A stretch of 64,000 bases of DNA, taken from positions 310,001 through 374,000 of the forward strand of contig NZ_JBFAPI010000004.1 of NCBI RefSeq assembly GCF_040676615.1, given 5' to 3'. Position numbers and translations under genes: made by a program. The notes beneath the pieces are model-generated. The model was not told where the DNA came from, ran no database searches, and saw nothing but the letters and a program-made list of their open reading frames with translations. This document shows, in pieces, positions 1-7,971 of the stretch (positions are counted from its first letter, which is position 1; every line of letters begins with the position of its first letter). This DNA is from Asanoa sp040676615. Lineage in GTDB: Bacteria; Actinomycetota; Actinomycetes; Mycobacteriales; Micromonosporaceae.

Positions 1-744
1 AGCGCCGGGCTCTACCGCTCGACCGACAACGGCGCGACGTTCGCCCGGGTGTCCACCGTGTCCGCGGCGGTCAACGTCGGCTTCGGCAAGGCGGCGCCGG
101 GCCGCTCCTATCCGGCGGTCTTCCTGGTCGGCACCGTCGACGGCGTGGCCGGCGTGTTCCGCTCCGACGACACCGGCGGCTCGTGGGTGCGGATCAACGA
201 CGCGCAACACCAGTACGGCAACGCGGGCGAGGCGCTCACCGGCGACCCGCGCGTCTTCGGCCGGGTCTACCTGGGCACCAACGGCCGCGGCATCCTGGTC
301 GCCGACCGCACTGGCCCGGAGCCGACCGCGAGCCCGACGGCCAGCCCGACAGCGACACCGACCGCGACACCGACGCCGACCGCGACACCGACGCCCACCG
401 CGACGCCGACGACGGGGCCGACACCGACAGCGACCGCCGGGCCCGGCGGGTGCGCGGCCACCTACCGGGTGACCGGCTCGTGGCCGGGCGGGTTCCAGGG
501 TGAGGTGGCGGTCCGCAACACCGGCAACACGCCGACCTCGGCCTGGACGGTGACCTGGACATATCCGAGCGGCACCCAGATCACCCAACTCTGGGGCGGC
601 GACTACACCGCGTCGGGCCCGGCCGTGACCGTGCGCAACACCACGTGGAACGGCACGCTGGCGCCCGACGGCAGCACCACGTTCGGCTTCCTCGGCACCG
701 GCACCGCGGCCATCCCGGCCACGGTGACCTGCCAGCGGAGCTGA
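1..744 (+). CDS. GH74 xyloglucanase/endoglucanase, 3' part, with CBM2
   Basis: The gene enters from the left edge; 247 residues are visible. The first ~100 are the end of a GH74 seven-bladed beta-propeller: Asp-box-like elements (YRSTDNGATF, FRSDDTGGSW) and the family tail GRVYLGTNGRGI. A Pro-Thr linker of PTAT/PTPT repeats follows (about bases 313-447). The last ~98 residues are a CBM2 cellulose-binding module that starts near CAATYRVTGSW, ends CQRS and carries the surface tryptophans expected of CBM2. GH74 enzymes cut xyloglucan or beta-1,4-glucan, so a secreted plant-wall hydrolase is likely. The signal peptide and catalytic aspartates lie outside the window. A strong hairpin follows the stop. 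Confidence 0.9.
   Translation, partial: SAGLYRSTDNGATFARVSTVSAAVNVGFGKAAPGRSYPAVFLVGTVDGVAGVFRSDDTGGSWVRINDAQHQYGNAGEALTGDPRVFGRVYLGTNGRGILVADRTGPEPTASPTASPTATPTATPTPTATPTPTATPTTGPTPTATAGPGGCAATYRVTGSWPGGFQGEVAVRNTGNTPTSAWTVTWTYPSGTQITQLWGGDYTASGPAVTVRNTTWNGTLAPDGSTTFGFLGTGTAAIPATVTCQRS
331..462 (+). repeat. Pro-Thr linker repeat inside the GH74-CBM2 gene
   Basis: Short direct repeats of the type ccgacsgcgacaccg encode a PTAT/PTPT linker of about 40 residues. This is a typical flexible, often O-glycosylated, linker between catalytic and binding modules. The repetitive DNA is prone to length change. Confidence 0.75.
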
Positions 745-749
745 CGGCC

Positions 750-785
750 GCGCTACCGCGCCGCTCCCGGGCGGCGCGGTAGCGC
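750..785. terminator. Hairpin terminator between convergent genes
   Basis: Bases 750-764 and 771-785 form a perfect 15-bp stem with a 6-nt loop, 6 bp after the GH74 stop. There is no T tract, as is usual in actinobacteria. It can act in both directions between the GH74 gene and the convergent phoD. Confidence 0.8.
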
Positions 786-859
786 CACAACAGATCATCC
801 GCCGGGCCCGGGTCGGGCCGCCAGCGGCAGCACGCTTGACGTCCAGTACCACGTCTTGA

Positions 860-895
860 CCGACCACGTCGCTTGAAAGCGTCTCATGTGGTCGG
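860..895. other. Inverted repeat in the 745-994 intergenic space
   Basis: CCGACCAC (860-867) pairs with GTGGTCGG (888-895); a smaller CGCTT/AAGCG stem sits inside. It lies about 100 bp beyond the phoD stop and could be a second terminator or part of a small RNA. No protein is coded here. Confidence 0.4.
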
Positions 896-994
896 CACCC
901 CGCCCCACTGAAGAGGATGCGTGCGACGATCGGGAAGACGGCGTGCTGCCGGTTCGGCGTGCGCCACAACGGCCGGCGGCGCACCCCGGTGTCG

Positions 995-2551
995 TCAAGA
1001 ACGCTCGGTGTGGACGCCCGGGCGGCCCTCCTCCACGACGAAGCTGGCGATCGTCGAGACCGCGGCGTCCGGTGTGGACACCTGGGGCACGGCGCGGTAG
1101 TCGCTGCGCCAGGTGTGGTTGTCGACCGTGCAGCGGACGTAGCCGCGGCGGGCGTCGTAGAACTTCATGTGCGGGTTCGAGGCCAGCCACTCGGTGCCCC
1201 GGGTGTCCATCGGAGCGCCGTCGCCGCCCGAGGTCACCGAGGTGCCGAGGAACTCGACGCCGACCGTACGCGATGCCGGGTCGTCGAAGTTCTGCTTGAG
1301 GTCGGCGACCATGCTGCAGTGCGCGTCGCCGGTGATGACGACCATGTTCTCCACCCGGCGCTCGACCACGCCGTCGAAGAGGCGCTGGCGGGCCGGCTCG
1401 TAGCCGTTCCAGTTGTCGTTGGGCAGCAGTTCGCCCGGCCCCGGATCGCGGTCGGCCTTGGCCATCACCGTCTGCTGGGCCACGATGTTCCAGGTGCCGG
1501 CCGAGTGGCTCAGCCCGTCGATCAGCCAGCGCTCCTGCTCCGCACCGAGCATCGAGCGGGCCGGGTCGTCGAGCGCGGCCTGGTCGGTGACCTGGTCGCT
1601 GCGGTACTGCCGGCCGTCGAGCAGGTTGAACTCGGCCAGCCGGCCGTAGCGCAGGCGGCGGTAGATGCGCATGTCGGCACCGCGCGGCACGGCCGACCGG
1701 CGCAGCGGCATGTGCTCGTAGTAGGCCTGGTAGGCGGCGGCCCGGCGGCGCAGGAACGACTCCGGGTCCTGCGCGGGGTCCTCGGAGAACTCGTCGGCGT
1801 AGTTGTTCTCCACCTCGTGGTCGTCCCAGGTCACCGCCCACGGGAACCGGGCGTGCGCGAGCTGCAGGTCGGCGTCGGTCTTGTACTGCGCGTGCCGGAT
1901 CCGGTAGTCGGCCAGCGAGAAGGTCTCCGTGGCCGGCAGGTGGGCCCGGCCGAGCGTGCCGGCCGCCGGGCCCTCGTAGAGGTAGTCGCCGAGGTGCACG
2001 ACCAGGTCCAGCTCCTCGGCCGCCAGGTGCCGGTAGGCGGTGAAGTAGCCGGTCGGGTAGTTGGCGCAGGAGACGAACGCGAACGCCAGCTCGCGCGGGC
2101 GGGCGCTGGCCGCGGGCGCGGTGCGGGTGCGGCCGACCGGGCTGACCGCGTTGCCGGTGCGGAAGCGGTAGAAGTATTCGCGGCCGGCGCGCAGGCCGTG
2201 CACCTCGGCGTGCACGGCGTGGCCGAGCTCCGGGGTGGCCCGCTCGACGCCGCGCCTGACCACGTGGCGGAACCGGGTGTCCTCGGCGACCTCCCACGTC
2301 ACCGGGACGACGTGTGGCGGCATCCCACCGAGGCCGTCGGCGGCCACCGGGTCCGGCGCGAGCCGGGTCCAGAGCACGACACCGTCGGGCAGCGGGTCGC
2401 CCGAGGCGACGCCCAGGGTGAACGGGTCGACGTGGTGCGTAGCGTTCGCCAGGGCCGGAGCCGAGCTGACGCCAGCGACGGTGGCGGCGAGTCCGACGCC
2501 GGTGGCACCGGCAAGACTGAGGAGTTGACGACGGTCGATACGGGGTTGCAT
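995..2551 (-). CDS. phoD: Alkaline phosphatase D (PhoD family), Tat-exported
   Basis: A 518-aa metallophosphoesterase of the PhoD type (Ca/Fe-dependent phosphodiesterase/phosphomonoesterase that scavenges phosphate outside the cell). The N-terminus IDRRQLLSLAG followed by a hydrophobic stretch is a Tat signal. PhoD motifs are seen in order: SCANYPTGYF, HLGDYLYEG, WDDHEVENNYADE (family HE/ND ligands) and ITGDAHCS near the C-terminus. I chose ATG at 2551 over an in-frame GTG at 2599 because it puts the twin arginines at residues 7-8 and leaves room for a promoter. A PHO-box-like repeat lies just upstream, so control by PhoP under phosphate starvation is likely. Confidence 0.93.
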   Translation of the reverse strand: MQPRIDRRQLLSLAGATGVGLAATVAGVSSAPALANATHHVDPFTLGVASGDPLPDGVVLWTRLAPDPVAADGLGGMPPHVVPVTWEVAEDTRFRHVVRRGVERATPELGHAVHAEVHGLRAGREYFYRFRTGNAVSPVGRTRTAPAASARPRELAFAFVSCANYPTGYFTAYRHLAAEELDLVVHLGDYLYEGPAAGTLGRAHLPATETFSLADYRIRHAQYKTDADLQLAHARFPWAVTWDDHEVENNYADEFSEDPAQDPESFLRRRAAAYQAYYEHMPLRRSAVPRGADMRIYRRLRYGRLAEFNLLDGRQYRSDQVTDQAALDDPARSMLGAEQERWLIDGLSHSAGTWNIVAQQTVMAKADRDPGPGELLPNDNWNGYEPARQRLFDGVVERRVENMVVITGDAHCSMVADLKQNFDDPASRTVGVEFLGTSVTSGGDGAPMDTRGTEWLASNPHMKFYDARRGYVRCTVDNHTWRSDYRAVPQVSTPDAAVSTIASFVVEEGRPGVHTERS

Positions 2552-2605
2552 GGCAGGCTTCGCCCTCCGATGGACAACGCGTACCCCATTGATGATCACG
2601 ATTTA

Positions 2606-2646
2606 GGTGTGTGCCGGGTTGCGGCGGGTTGAGCGCAGGTTGACGG
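2606..2646 (-). promoter_or_regulatory. PHO-box-like direct repeats upstream of phoD
   Basis: Read on the minus strand, this stretch holds four units resembling GTTCACC at 10-11-bp spacing: GTCAACC, CTCAACC, CGCAACC and ACACACC. On the plus strand GGTTG/GGTGTG cores start at 2606, 2617, 2627 and 2638. Streptomyces PHO boxes are 11-bp direct repeats of this kind bound by PhoP. The block is 55-95 bp before the chosen phoD start. Motif is seen; binding is inferred. Confidence 0.6.
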
Positions 2647-2703
2647 TTTGCCGGCGCGCCGTCGTGGGGCGCGGGGGCGGGGGCGCCCGTACCCTGGCGC
2701 TTT

Positions 2704-3954
2704 GTGTCGACCGTGTGGGCCGTGCTGCTGCTGGCCGTCGTGCTGGCGTTCGCGGTGGTCCGCCCGCGCGGGCTGCCGGAGGCGACCGCCGCGGTGCCGG
2801 CCGCCGCGATCGCGATCGGTGGCGGCCTGGTGCCGTGGGCGGCCGCGCGGGACGAGATGATCATGCTGGGCCCGACGGTCGGTTTCCTCGCGGCGATCCT
2901 GGTGCTGGCCCATCTGGCCGACGCGTGGGGCGTGTTCGCGTTCGCCGGCGGGCTCGCGGCCCGGGCGTCCCGGGGCAGCCCGACCCGGTTGCTGACCGTG
3001 GTCTTCGCAATCGCCGCCGCCGTCACCGCGGTCCTCAGCCTGGACGCCACCGTCGTGCTGCTCACCCCGGTGGTGTTCGCGACCGCCGCGGCGGCCGGCG
3101 TGCGGGCCCGGCCGCAGGTCTACGCCTGCACCCACCTGGCCAACGCGGGCTCGCTGCTGCTGCCGGTGGCCAACCTGACCAACCTGCTGGCCTTCGGCGC
3201 GACCGGCCTGACCTTCCTCGGCTTCGCCGGGATGATGGCGCTGCCCTGGCTCGCCGTGCTCGCGGTCGAGTACGCGGTGTTCCGCTGGTTCTTCGCCGGC
3301 GACCTCGCCACGCCGGCCCGGCCGGCACCGGTCGAGCCCGCGCCGGCGCCGCGCTTCGCGCTGGCGGTGCTGGCGCTGACCCTGGCCGGCTTCGCCGCCG
3401 CCGAGCCGATGGGAGTGGCGCCGGCCTGGATCGCCGCCGCCGGCGCCGTCGTCCTGGCCGTGCCTCTGGTGGTACGCGCACCCGACCGCCGCCGCACCGC
3501 GTGGGAGGTCGCCCGCGCGACCAACCCGCTGTTCTGCTTCTTCGTCTTCGGCCTCGGCGTGGTGGTGCTGGCGCTGCGCCGGCACGGCCTGGACGACCTG
3601 ATCACCTCGCTCACTCCCGGCCACGCCGACCTGCTCGGCCTCCTGGCGGTGGCCGGCCTGGCCGCGCTGCTGGCCAACCTCGTCAACAACGTGCCGGCCA
3701 CGCTCGTGCTGGTGCCGGTCGTGGCGCACTCCCCCGGCCTGGTGCTGGCCGCGCTGATCGGGGTCAACGTCGGCCCCAACCTGACCTACGTCGGCTCGCT
3801 GGCCACCCTTCTCTGGCGGCGGATCCTGCACGCCCGCGACCAACCGCCGGCAACGAGCGCCTTCCTGCGCCTCGGCGCGATCTCGGTGCCGGCGTGTCTG
3901 CTCGCGGCGGTTGTCGCGCTATGGGTGGCTCTGAAACTATCCACAGTGTTATGA
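2704..3954 (+). CDS. ArsB/SLC13-like membrane transporter
   Basis: A 416-aa polytopic membrane protein with about 11-12 hydrophobic segments, of the ArsB/NhaD (ion transporter) superfamily. Typical features are the repeated hydrophobic halves and the motifs SLDATVVLLTPV, NAGSLLLPVANLTN and NNVPATLVLVP, which match the substrate-hairpin regions of arsenite or anion permeases. No arsR, arsC or arsA is nearby, so arsenite export is not supported; a sodium or anion transporter is equally possible. GTG start at 2704. The stop overlaps the next start by 4 bp (ATGA at 3951-3954), so the two genes are translationally coupled. Confidence 0.8.
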   Translation: MSTVWAVLLLAVVLAFAVVRPRGLPEATAAVPAAAIAIGGGLVPWAAARDEMIMLGPTVGFLAAILVLAHLADAWGVFAFAGGLAARASRGSPTRLLTVVFAIAAAVTAVLSLDATVVLLTPVVFATAAAAGVRARPQVYACTHLANAGSLLLPVANLTNLLAFGATGLTFLGFAGMMALPWLAVLAVEYAVFRWFFAGDLATPARPAPVEPAPAPRFALAVLALTLAGFAAAEPMGVAPAWIAAAGAVVLAVPLVVRAPDRRRTAWEVARATNPLFCFFVFGLGVVVLALRRHGLDDLITSLTPGHADLLGLLAVAGLAALLANLVNNVPATLVLVPVVAHSPGLVLAALIGVNVGPNLTYVGSLATLLWRRILHARDQPPATSAFLRLGAISVPACLLAAVVALWVALKLSTVL

Positions 3955-4514
3955 AGGTGGTCGTCTGGTTGGCCGAGGGCACCTGGCAGGCGTGCGTCGA
4001 CGCCGCCGCCGAGGTGGCGCCGCCGTCCGCGTCGATCGCGCTGCTGCACGTCATCGACCCGGCGCTGGCCTCCGACGTGTCCGACGCGTTCGCCGGCCTG
4101 GTCGGGCGCGGTACCCGCGGCGACCCCGGTGCCGCCGTCGGCGCGGCCGCGGCCCGGGCCGCCGAGCAGTTGCTGGCCGCCGCGGCGGCGCGGCTCGACC
4201 GGCCGTCGTCGCCGGTGCGGCGGACGGGGCGGCTGGAGCGCGAGGTGGTGGCCGCGGCCGAGGGCGCCGACCTGCTCGTGGTGGCCCGCGACGGCCCGGT
4301 CAGCCGGCTGGGGCCGCGCAGCCTCAACCCGCCGACCCGCTTCGTCGTCGACCACGCTCCGTGCGCGGTGCTGCTGGTCTGGCCGACCGCGCCACCCGCG
4401 GTCGACACCATCCCGCCGCCACCGCCGCACAAGGCGACGCCACCCCACAAGGCGGCACCACCCAAGAAGGCGGCACCGCCGCACAAGGCCGCACCGCCGC
4501 CGCCACCGCACTGA
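3951..4514 (+). CDS. UspA-like protein with a Pro/His/Lys-rich tail
   Basis: 187 aa. The first ~145 residues look like one Usp domain: MKVVVWLAEGTWQACV at the start, IALLHVIDP for strand 2, and GADLLVVARDGP followed by GPRSLNPPTRFVVDHAPCAVLLVW, the usual end of a Usp fold. The nucleotide-binding glycine pattern is not clean, so ATP binding is uncertain. The last ~35 residues are PPHKAAPP-type repeats with lysine and histidine, probably disordered and possibly metal- or membrane-binding. Coupled by a 4-bp overlap to the permease before it, so a regulatory partner of that transporter is plausible (inference). Confidence 0.7.
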   Translation: MKVVVWLAEGTWQACVDAAAEVAPPSASIALLHVIDPALASDVSDAFAGLVGRGTRGDPGAAVGAAAARAAEQLLAAAAARLDRPSSPVRRTGRLEREVVAAAEGADLLVVARDGPVSRLGPRSLNPPTRFVVDHAPCAVLLVWPTAPPAVDTIPPPPPHKATPPHKAAPPKKAAPPHKAAPPPPPH

Positions 4515-4796
4515 CTTATCGGTCGCGCCGATGTCGGCTTATGGTTTCGGTCGTTGCCGGCGAGCCGGTGCGGTGTTCCCTGGCGGCATGCCGAGCGCGG
4601 GGCCCCGTGGCGCCCACCGCCGCCGCCGCCTGCCAGCTTCGCCCGCTGCCGCTCGACGCCGTGCGGATCACCGACGGTGACGATCTTTCGGGATTCGTAC
4701 CCGGGCGATCTGTGATTGCGAAGATCAACCGATGGACTGCCCGTCCGTGGGGCGGCGAGGCTCAGTCAACGCGCCGGCTCGGAAGGGACGGGAGCC

Positions 4797-6119
4797 ATGA
4801 CCAGAAATCTCACCCGCCGACAGCTGCTCGCGGTCGCCGGACTCGGTGCGACCGCGGCGCTCACCGGATGCTCCACGGTCGCCGGTGGCCTGACCACCTC
4901 GCGGGAGACGGGAACGCTCGACTTCTGGAACCTGTTCGGCGGCGGCGACGGCGTACGCATGCAGCAGATGCTCGACGGTTTTCGGGCCGAACACACCGAC
5001 ATCGAGCTCGCCGCGGTCACGCTCGCCTGGGGCAACCCCTACTACACCAAGCTGTCCCTGGCCACCCTCGGTGACCGCCCGCCCGAGGTGGCCATCTCCC
5101 ACCTGACCCGGATGAAGAACCTGGTCCGCGCCGACCTGCTCGAGGAGTTGCGCCCCGAGGACCTGGCCCGGCACGGGATGACACCCGACAAGTTCAACCA
5201 GCGGGCCTGGGAGGCGGCGCTGGTCGACGGCAAGGCCTACTGCATCCCGATCGACACGCACCCGTTCGTGATGTTCTACAACACCGACATCTGCCAGAAG
5301 GCCGGCCTGCTCGACGCGGCCGGCAAGCTGACCCCGTTGGACAGCACGGAAGCGTTCACCGACGCCATGCGCAAGGCGAAGGAGGTGACCGGTGCCTATG
5401 GCGGCGCGCTCGCCTTCGTCTCCGAGACCTCCACGCCGTGGCGGATGTTCCAGTCGTTCTACTCGCAGCTCGGCGGCCAGATGCTCGCCGAGAGCGGCAC
5501 CAAGGTGGTGATCGACGATGCGAAGGCCACCCAGGTGCTCGAGTTCATGAAGAAGCTCACAGGCGACGGGCTGTTCCCGAGCCCGATCGACTACCAGGGC
5601 TCGATCGCGATGTTCGCCAACGGGCAGAGCGGCTTCCTCTTCCAGGGCGAGTGGGAGATCACCACCTTCCAGACCGCGAAGCTGCCGTTCAGCATGACGC
5701 TGTTCCCGAACGTCTTCGGCGGCGGCGGCAACTACGCCGTGCAGGCCGACTCGCACACGTTCGTGCTGCCCCGCCAGCCCAACCGCGACGCGGCCCGGCT
5801 CGACCGGTCGCTGACCTTCGTACGGTCCATGTTGGACCAGAGCAAGACCTGGACGGAGGGCGGCCACGTGCCGCTGTGGCTGCCGTTCGCGGAAAGCTCC
5901 GACTACGCCCGGATGAGCCCGCAGTCCAACTACGCGTCGGCAGCGGACGCGGCCGCTTACGACGCCGAGGGCTGGTATTCCGGGTCGGGCTCGAACTTCG
6001 AGATCATCACCGGTTCGGCCATCGGCGACGTGCTGTCCGGCGCCGCCACACCGCAACAGGCCATCGCCCAGATGCGCGGCAACCTCGAGCAGCTCGCCGG
6101 CACCCCGTCACCGTTGTAG
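4797..6119 (+). CDS. Sugar ABC transporter substrate-binding lipoprotein (CUT1)
   Basis: 440 aa, extracellular solute-binding protein family 1. The N-terminus MTRNLTRRQLLAVAG has a twin-arginine motif and a lipobox LTGC, so it is probably a Tat-exported lipoprotein. The mature part starts with DFWNLFGGGDG and has the usual mid-protein motifs (YCIPIDTHPFVMFYNTD, GQSGFLFQGEWE). ATG 4797 was preferred over an upstream in-frame ATG at 4716 because it gives a normal signal sequence and has the RBS-like gggacgggag before it. First gene of a set with two permeases and a GH51 enzyme, so the ligand is probably an arabinose-containing oligosaccharide (inference). Confidence 0.9.
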   Translation: MTRNLTRRQLLAVAGLGATAALTGCSTVAGGLTTSRETGTLDFWNLFGGGDGVRMQQMLDGFRAEHTDIELAAVTLAWGNPYYTKLSLATLGDRPPEVAISHLTRMKNLVRADLLEELRPEDLARHGMTPDKFNQRAWEAALVDGKAYCIPIDTHPFVMFYNTDICQKAGLLDAAGKLTPLDSTEAFTDAMRKAKEVTGAYGGALAFVSETSTPWRMFQSFYSQLGGQMLAESGTKVVIDDAKATQVLEFMKKLTGDGLFPSPIDYQGSIAMFANGQSGFLFQGEWEITTFQTAKLPFSMTLFPNVFGGGGNYAVQADSHTFVLPRQPNRDAARLDRSLTFVRSMLDQSKTWTEGGHVPLWLPFAESSDYARMSPQSNYASAADAAAYDAEGWYSGSGSNFEIITGSAIGDVLSGAATPQQAIAQMRGNLEQLAGTPSPL

Positions 6120-6143
6120 CACCTGCGTCGTGGGAGGCACCCC

Positions 6144-7094
6144 GTGTCCACGCAGACATCAGCACAGACCGACGCCGATGCCCGCCGGGGCATCGCGCCG
6201 ACCGCTCCGCGTCCGAGCGCCGCACCGCGGCAGGGTCGGCCGGCCGCGGCGTTCCTCGCCCCGTTCGCCGTCCTCTACCTGCTGTTCGTCATCGGGCCCG
6301 CGCTCTACGGCCTGGTGCTCAGCTTCACCGACGCGAGCCTCGTCAAGCCCGGGCTCAACGGGTCCGCCGGCTTCGGCAACTACGCGGAAGCGTTGGGCAG
6401 CGCCGACTTCTGGTCGTCGCTGTGGCACACGCTGTGGTTCACGATCCTGACCACTCCGCCGCTGGTGATCCTCGGCTTCGTGCTCGCCCTGCTGGCCAAC
6501 CGGATGACCCGGGGCACGTGGTTCTACCGCCTGGCCTTCTTCGCGCCTTACATCCTGCCGTCCGCCGTGGTGGCCCTCATCTGGATGTGGCTCTACACAC
6601 CGGCGCTCGGCCTGTTCGACACGGCACTGACCAAACTGGGCATGACCGCGCCGAGCTGGCTCGGTGACGCCGCCTGGGCGATGCCGTCGCTGGCCATCAC
6701 CACCGTCTGGTGGACGCTCGGCTTCAACTTCGTGCTCTATCTCGCGGGCCTTCAGGAGATACCGCGCGACCTCTACGAGGCGGCCGCGATCGACGGCGCC
6801 GGCCCCTGGCAGCAGATCCGCGGCATCACCATCCCGATGCTCGGCCGCACCACCACGCTGGTCGCCGTACTGCAGGTGATCGCGTCCCTCAAGGTCTTCG
6901 ACCAGATGTATCTGATGACCAGCGGCGGCCCGAACTTCGCCTCGCGCTCGATCCTGCAGTACGTCTACGACCAGGGCTTCACCAACTACCGCGTCGGTTA
7001 CGCGGCCGCGGTCTCGATGCTGTTCTTCCTCGTGGTCCTCGCGGTGTCGGCGGTGTGGTTCACGCTCGTCCGCCGGCAGGAAAGGGTGGTGTGA
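6144..7094 (+). CDS. Sugar ABC transporter permease (MalF/UgpA type)
   Basis: 316 aa with a hydrophilic N-terminus and six predicted membrane segments. The permease EAA loop is seen as DLYEAAAIDGAGPWQQIRGITIPMLG, which contacts the ATPase. GTG start 24 bp after the binding-protein stop, preceded by gtgggaggcacc. Works with the next permease as the heterodimeric channel. No ATP-binding subunit is encoded in this cluster. Confidence 0.92.
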   Translation: MSTQTSAQTDADARRGIAPTAPRPSAAPRQGRPAAAFLAPFAVLYLLFVIGPALYGLVLSFTDASLVKPGLNGSAGFGNYAEALGSADFWSSLWHTLWFTILTTPPLVILGFVLALLANRMTRGTWFYRLAFFAPYILPSAVVALIWMWLYTPALGLFDTALTKLGMTAPSWLGDAAWAMPSLAITTVWWTLGFNFVLYLAGLQEIPRDLYEAAAIDGAGPWQQIRGITIPMLGRTTTLVAVLQVIASLKVFDQMYLMTSGGPNFASRSILQYVYDQGFTNYRVGYAAAVSMLFFLVVLAVSAVWFTLVRRQERVV

Positions 7095-7096
7095 CG

Positions 7097-7948
7097 ATGG
7101 TGACCGCCGAACTGACCATGGACCGGATCCATCGCCGCGAGAAGCTGTTCAACCGGATCTGCGCCGGCGTGCTGATCGCCTTCGCGCTGCTCTGGCTGAT
7201 CCCGTTGCTGTGGGCGGTCGACACGGCCGTCAAGCCGAACGCCGAGACCACGCGGACGACGTGGCTGATCGACAACCCCACGTTCGACGCGTTCACCCGC
7301 ACCCTGCGCGAAACCGACATGTGGAGCTGGTACGGCGCCTCGTTCATCGTCTCCAGCCTCGCCGCGCTCGGCACCGTGGTCGTCGCCAGCATGGCCGCGT
7401 TCGCGCTGTCCCGGATGCGGTTCCGCCACAAGAACATCGTGTTCTGGGCGATCCTGGCCGGCATCATGATCCCGGGCCAGGTGCTGATCGTGCCGTGGTT
7501 CCGCGAGTTCGACGCGCTGCGGCTGCTCAACACCTACTGGGCCGTGATCCTGCCGCAGATCCCGGCCGCCATCGCGGTGTTCATCTTCAAGCAGTTCTTC
7601 GACGGGCTGCCCCGCGACCTCGAGGAGGCGGCCCGGATGGACGGCGCCAGCTTCTTCCGCGTCTACCGCCGGATCGTGCTGCCGCTGGCCCGCCCGGCGG
7701 TCGCGGCCGTCGCCATCTTCACGTTCGTGACCACCTGGAACGACCTGCTCTGGCCGTTGCTCGTGCTGAGCAACCCCGATCTGATGACGGTGCCGGTCGG
7801 CCTCGCGACGGTCCAGGGCGCCTTCGGCATCCGGTACGCGGACACCATGGCATCGGCGATCCTCGGCGCGATCCCGCTGGTGGCCGTGTTCCTGCTCTTC
7901 CAGCGCCAGATCGTGCAGGGCATCGCCGGTTCGGGTCTCAAGGGCTGA
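7097..7948 (+). CDS. Sugar ABC transporter permease (MalG type)
   Basis: 283 aa, inner-membrane permease with six hydrophobic segments and the EAA loop DLEEAARMDGASFFRVYRRIVLPL. The purine-rich aggaaaggg at 7078-7086 fits either ATG 7097 or GTG 7091; the ATG is used here. It starts directly after the stop of the first permease. The C-terminus QRQIVQGIAGSGLKG is typical of CUT1 MalG proteins. The partner ATPase must come from elsewhere, probably a shared MsiK-type protein. Confidence 0.92.
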   Translation: MVTAELTMDRIHRREKLFNRICAGVLIAFALLWLIPLLWAVDTAVKPNAETTRTTWLIDNPTFDAFTRTLRETDMWSWYGASFIVSSLAALGTVVVASMAAFALSRMRFRHKNIVFWAILAGIMIPGQVLIVPWFREFDALRLLNTYWAVILPQIPAAIAVFIFKQFFDGLPRDLEEAARMDGASFFRVYRRIVLPLARPAVAAVAIFTFVTTWNDLLWPLLVLSNPDLMTVPVGLATVQGAFGIRYADTMASAILGAIPLVAVFLLFQRQIVQGIAGSGLKG

Positions 7949-7971
7949 CATCTTCTCTGGGGGTTCGTTTC

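Noticed and set aside
795..3065. A 756-codon minus-strand frame spanning phoD and the permease start
   Set aside because: Overlaps phoD in another frame; Arg/Pro/Ala-rich product with no recognisable family.
2704..3954. Naming the permease arsB
   Set aside because: The fold fits, but no ars gene is near and arsenite-specific residues cannot be judged.
4515..4796. LacI-type operator or small gene in the leader of the arabinose ABC cluster
   Set aside because: No palindrome matching TGTTAGCGCTAACA and no convincing small frame was found in these 282 bp; only a probable promoter region can be stated.
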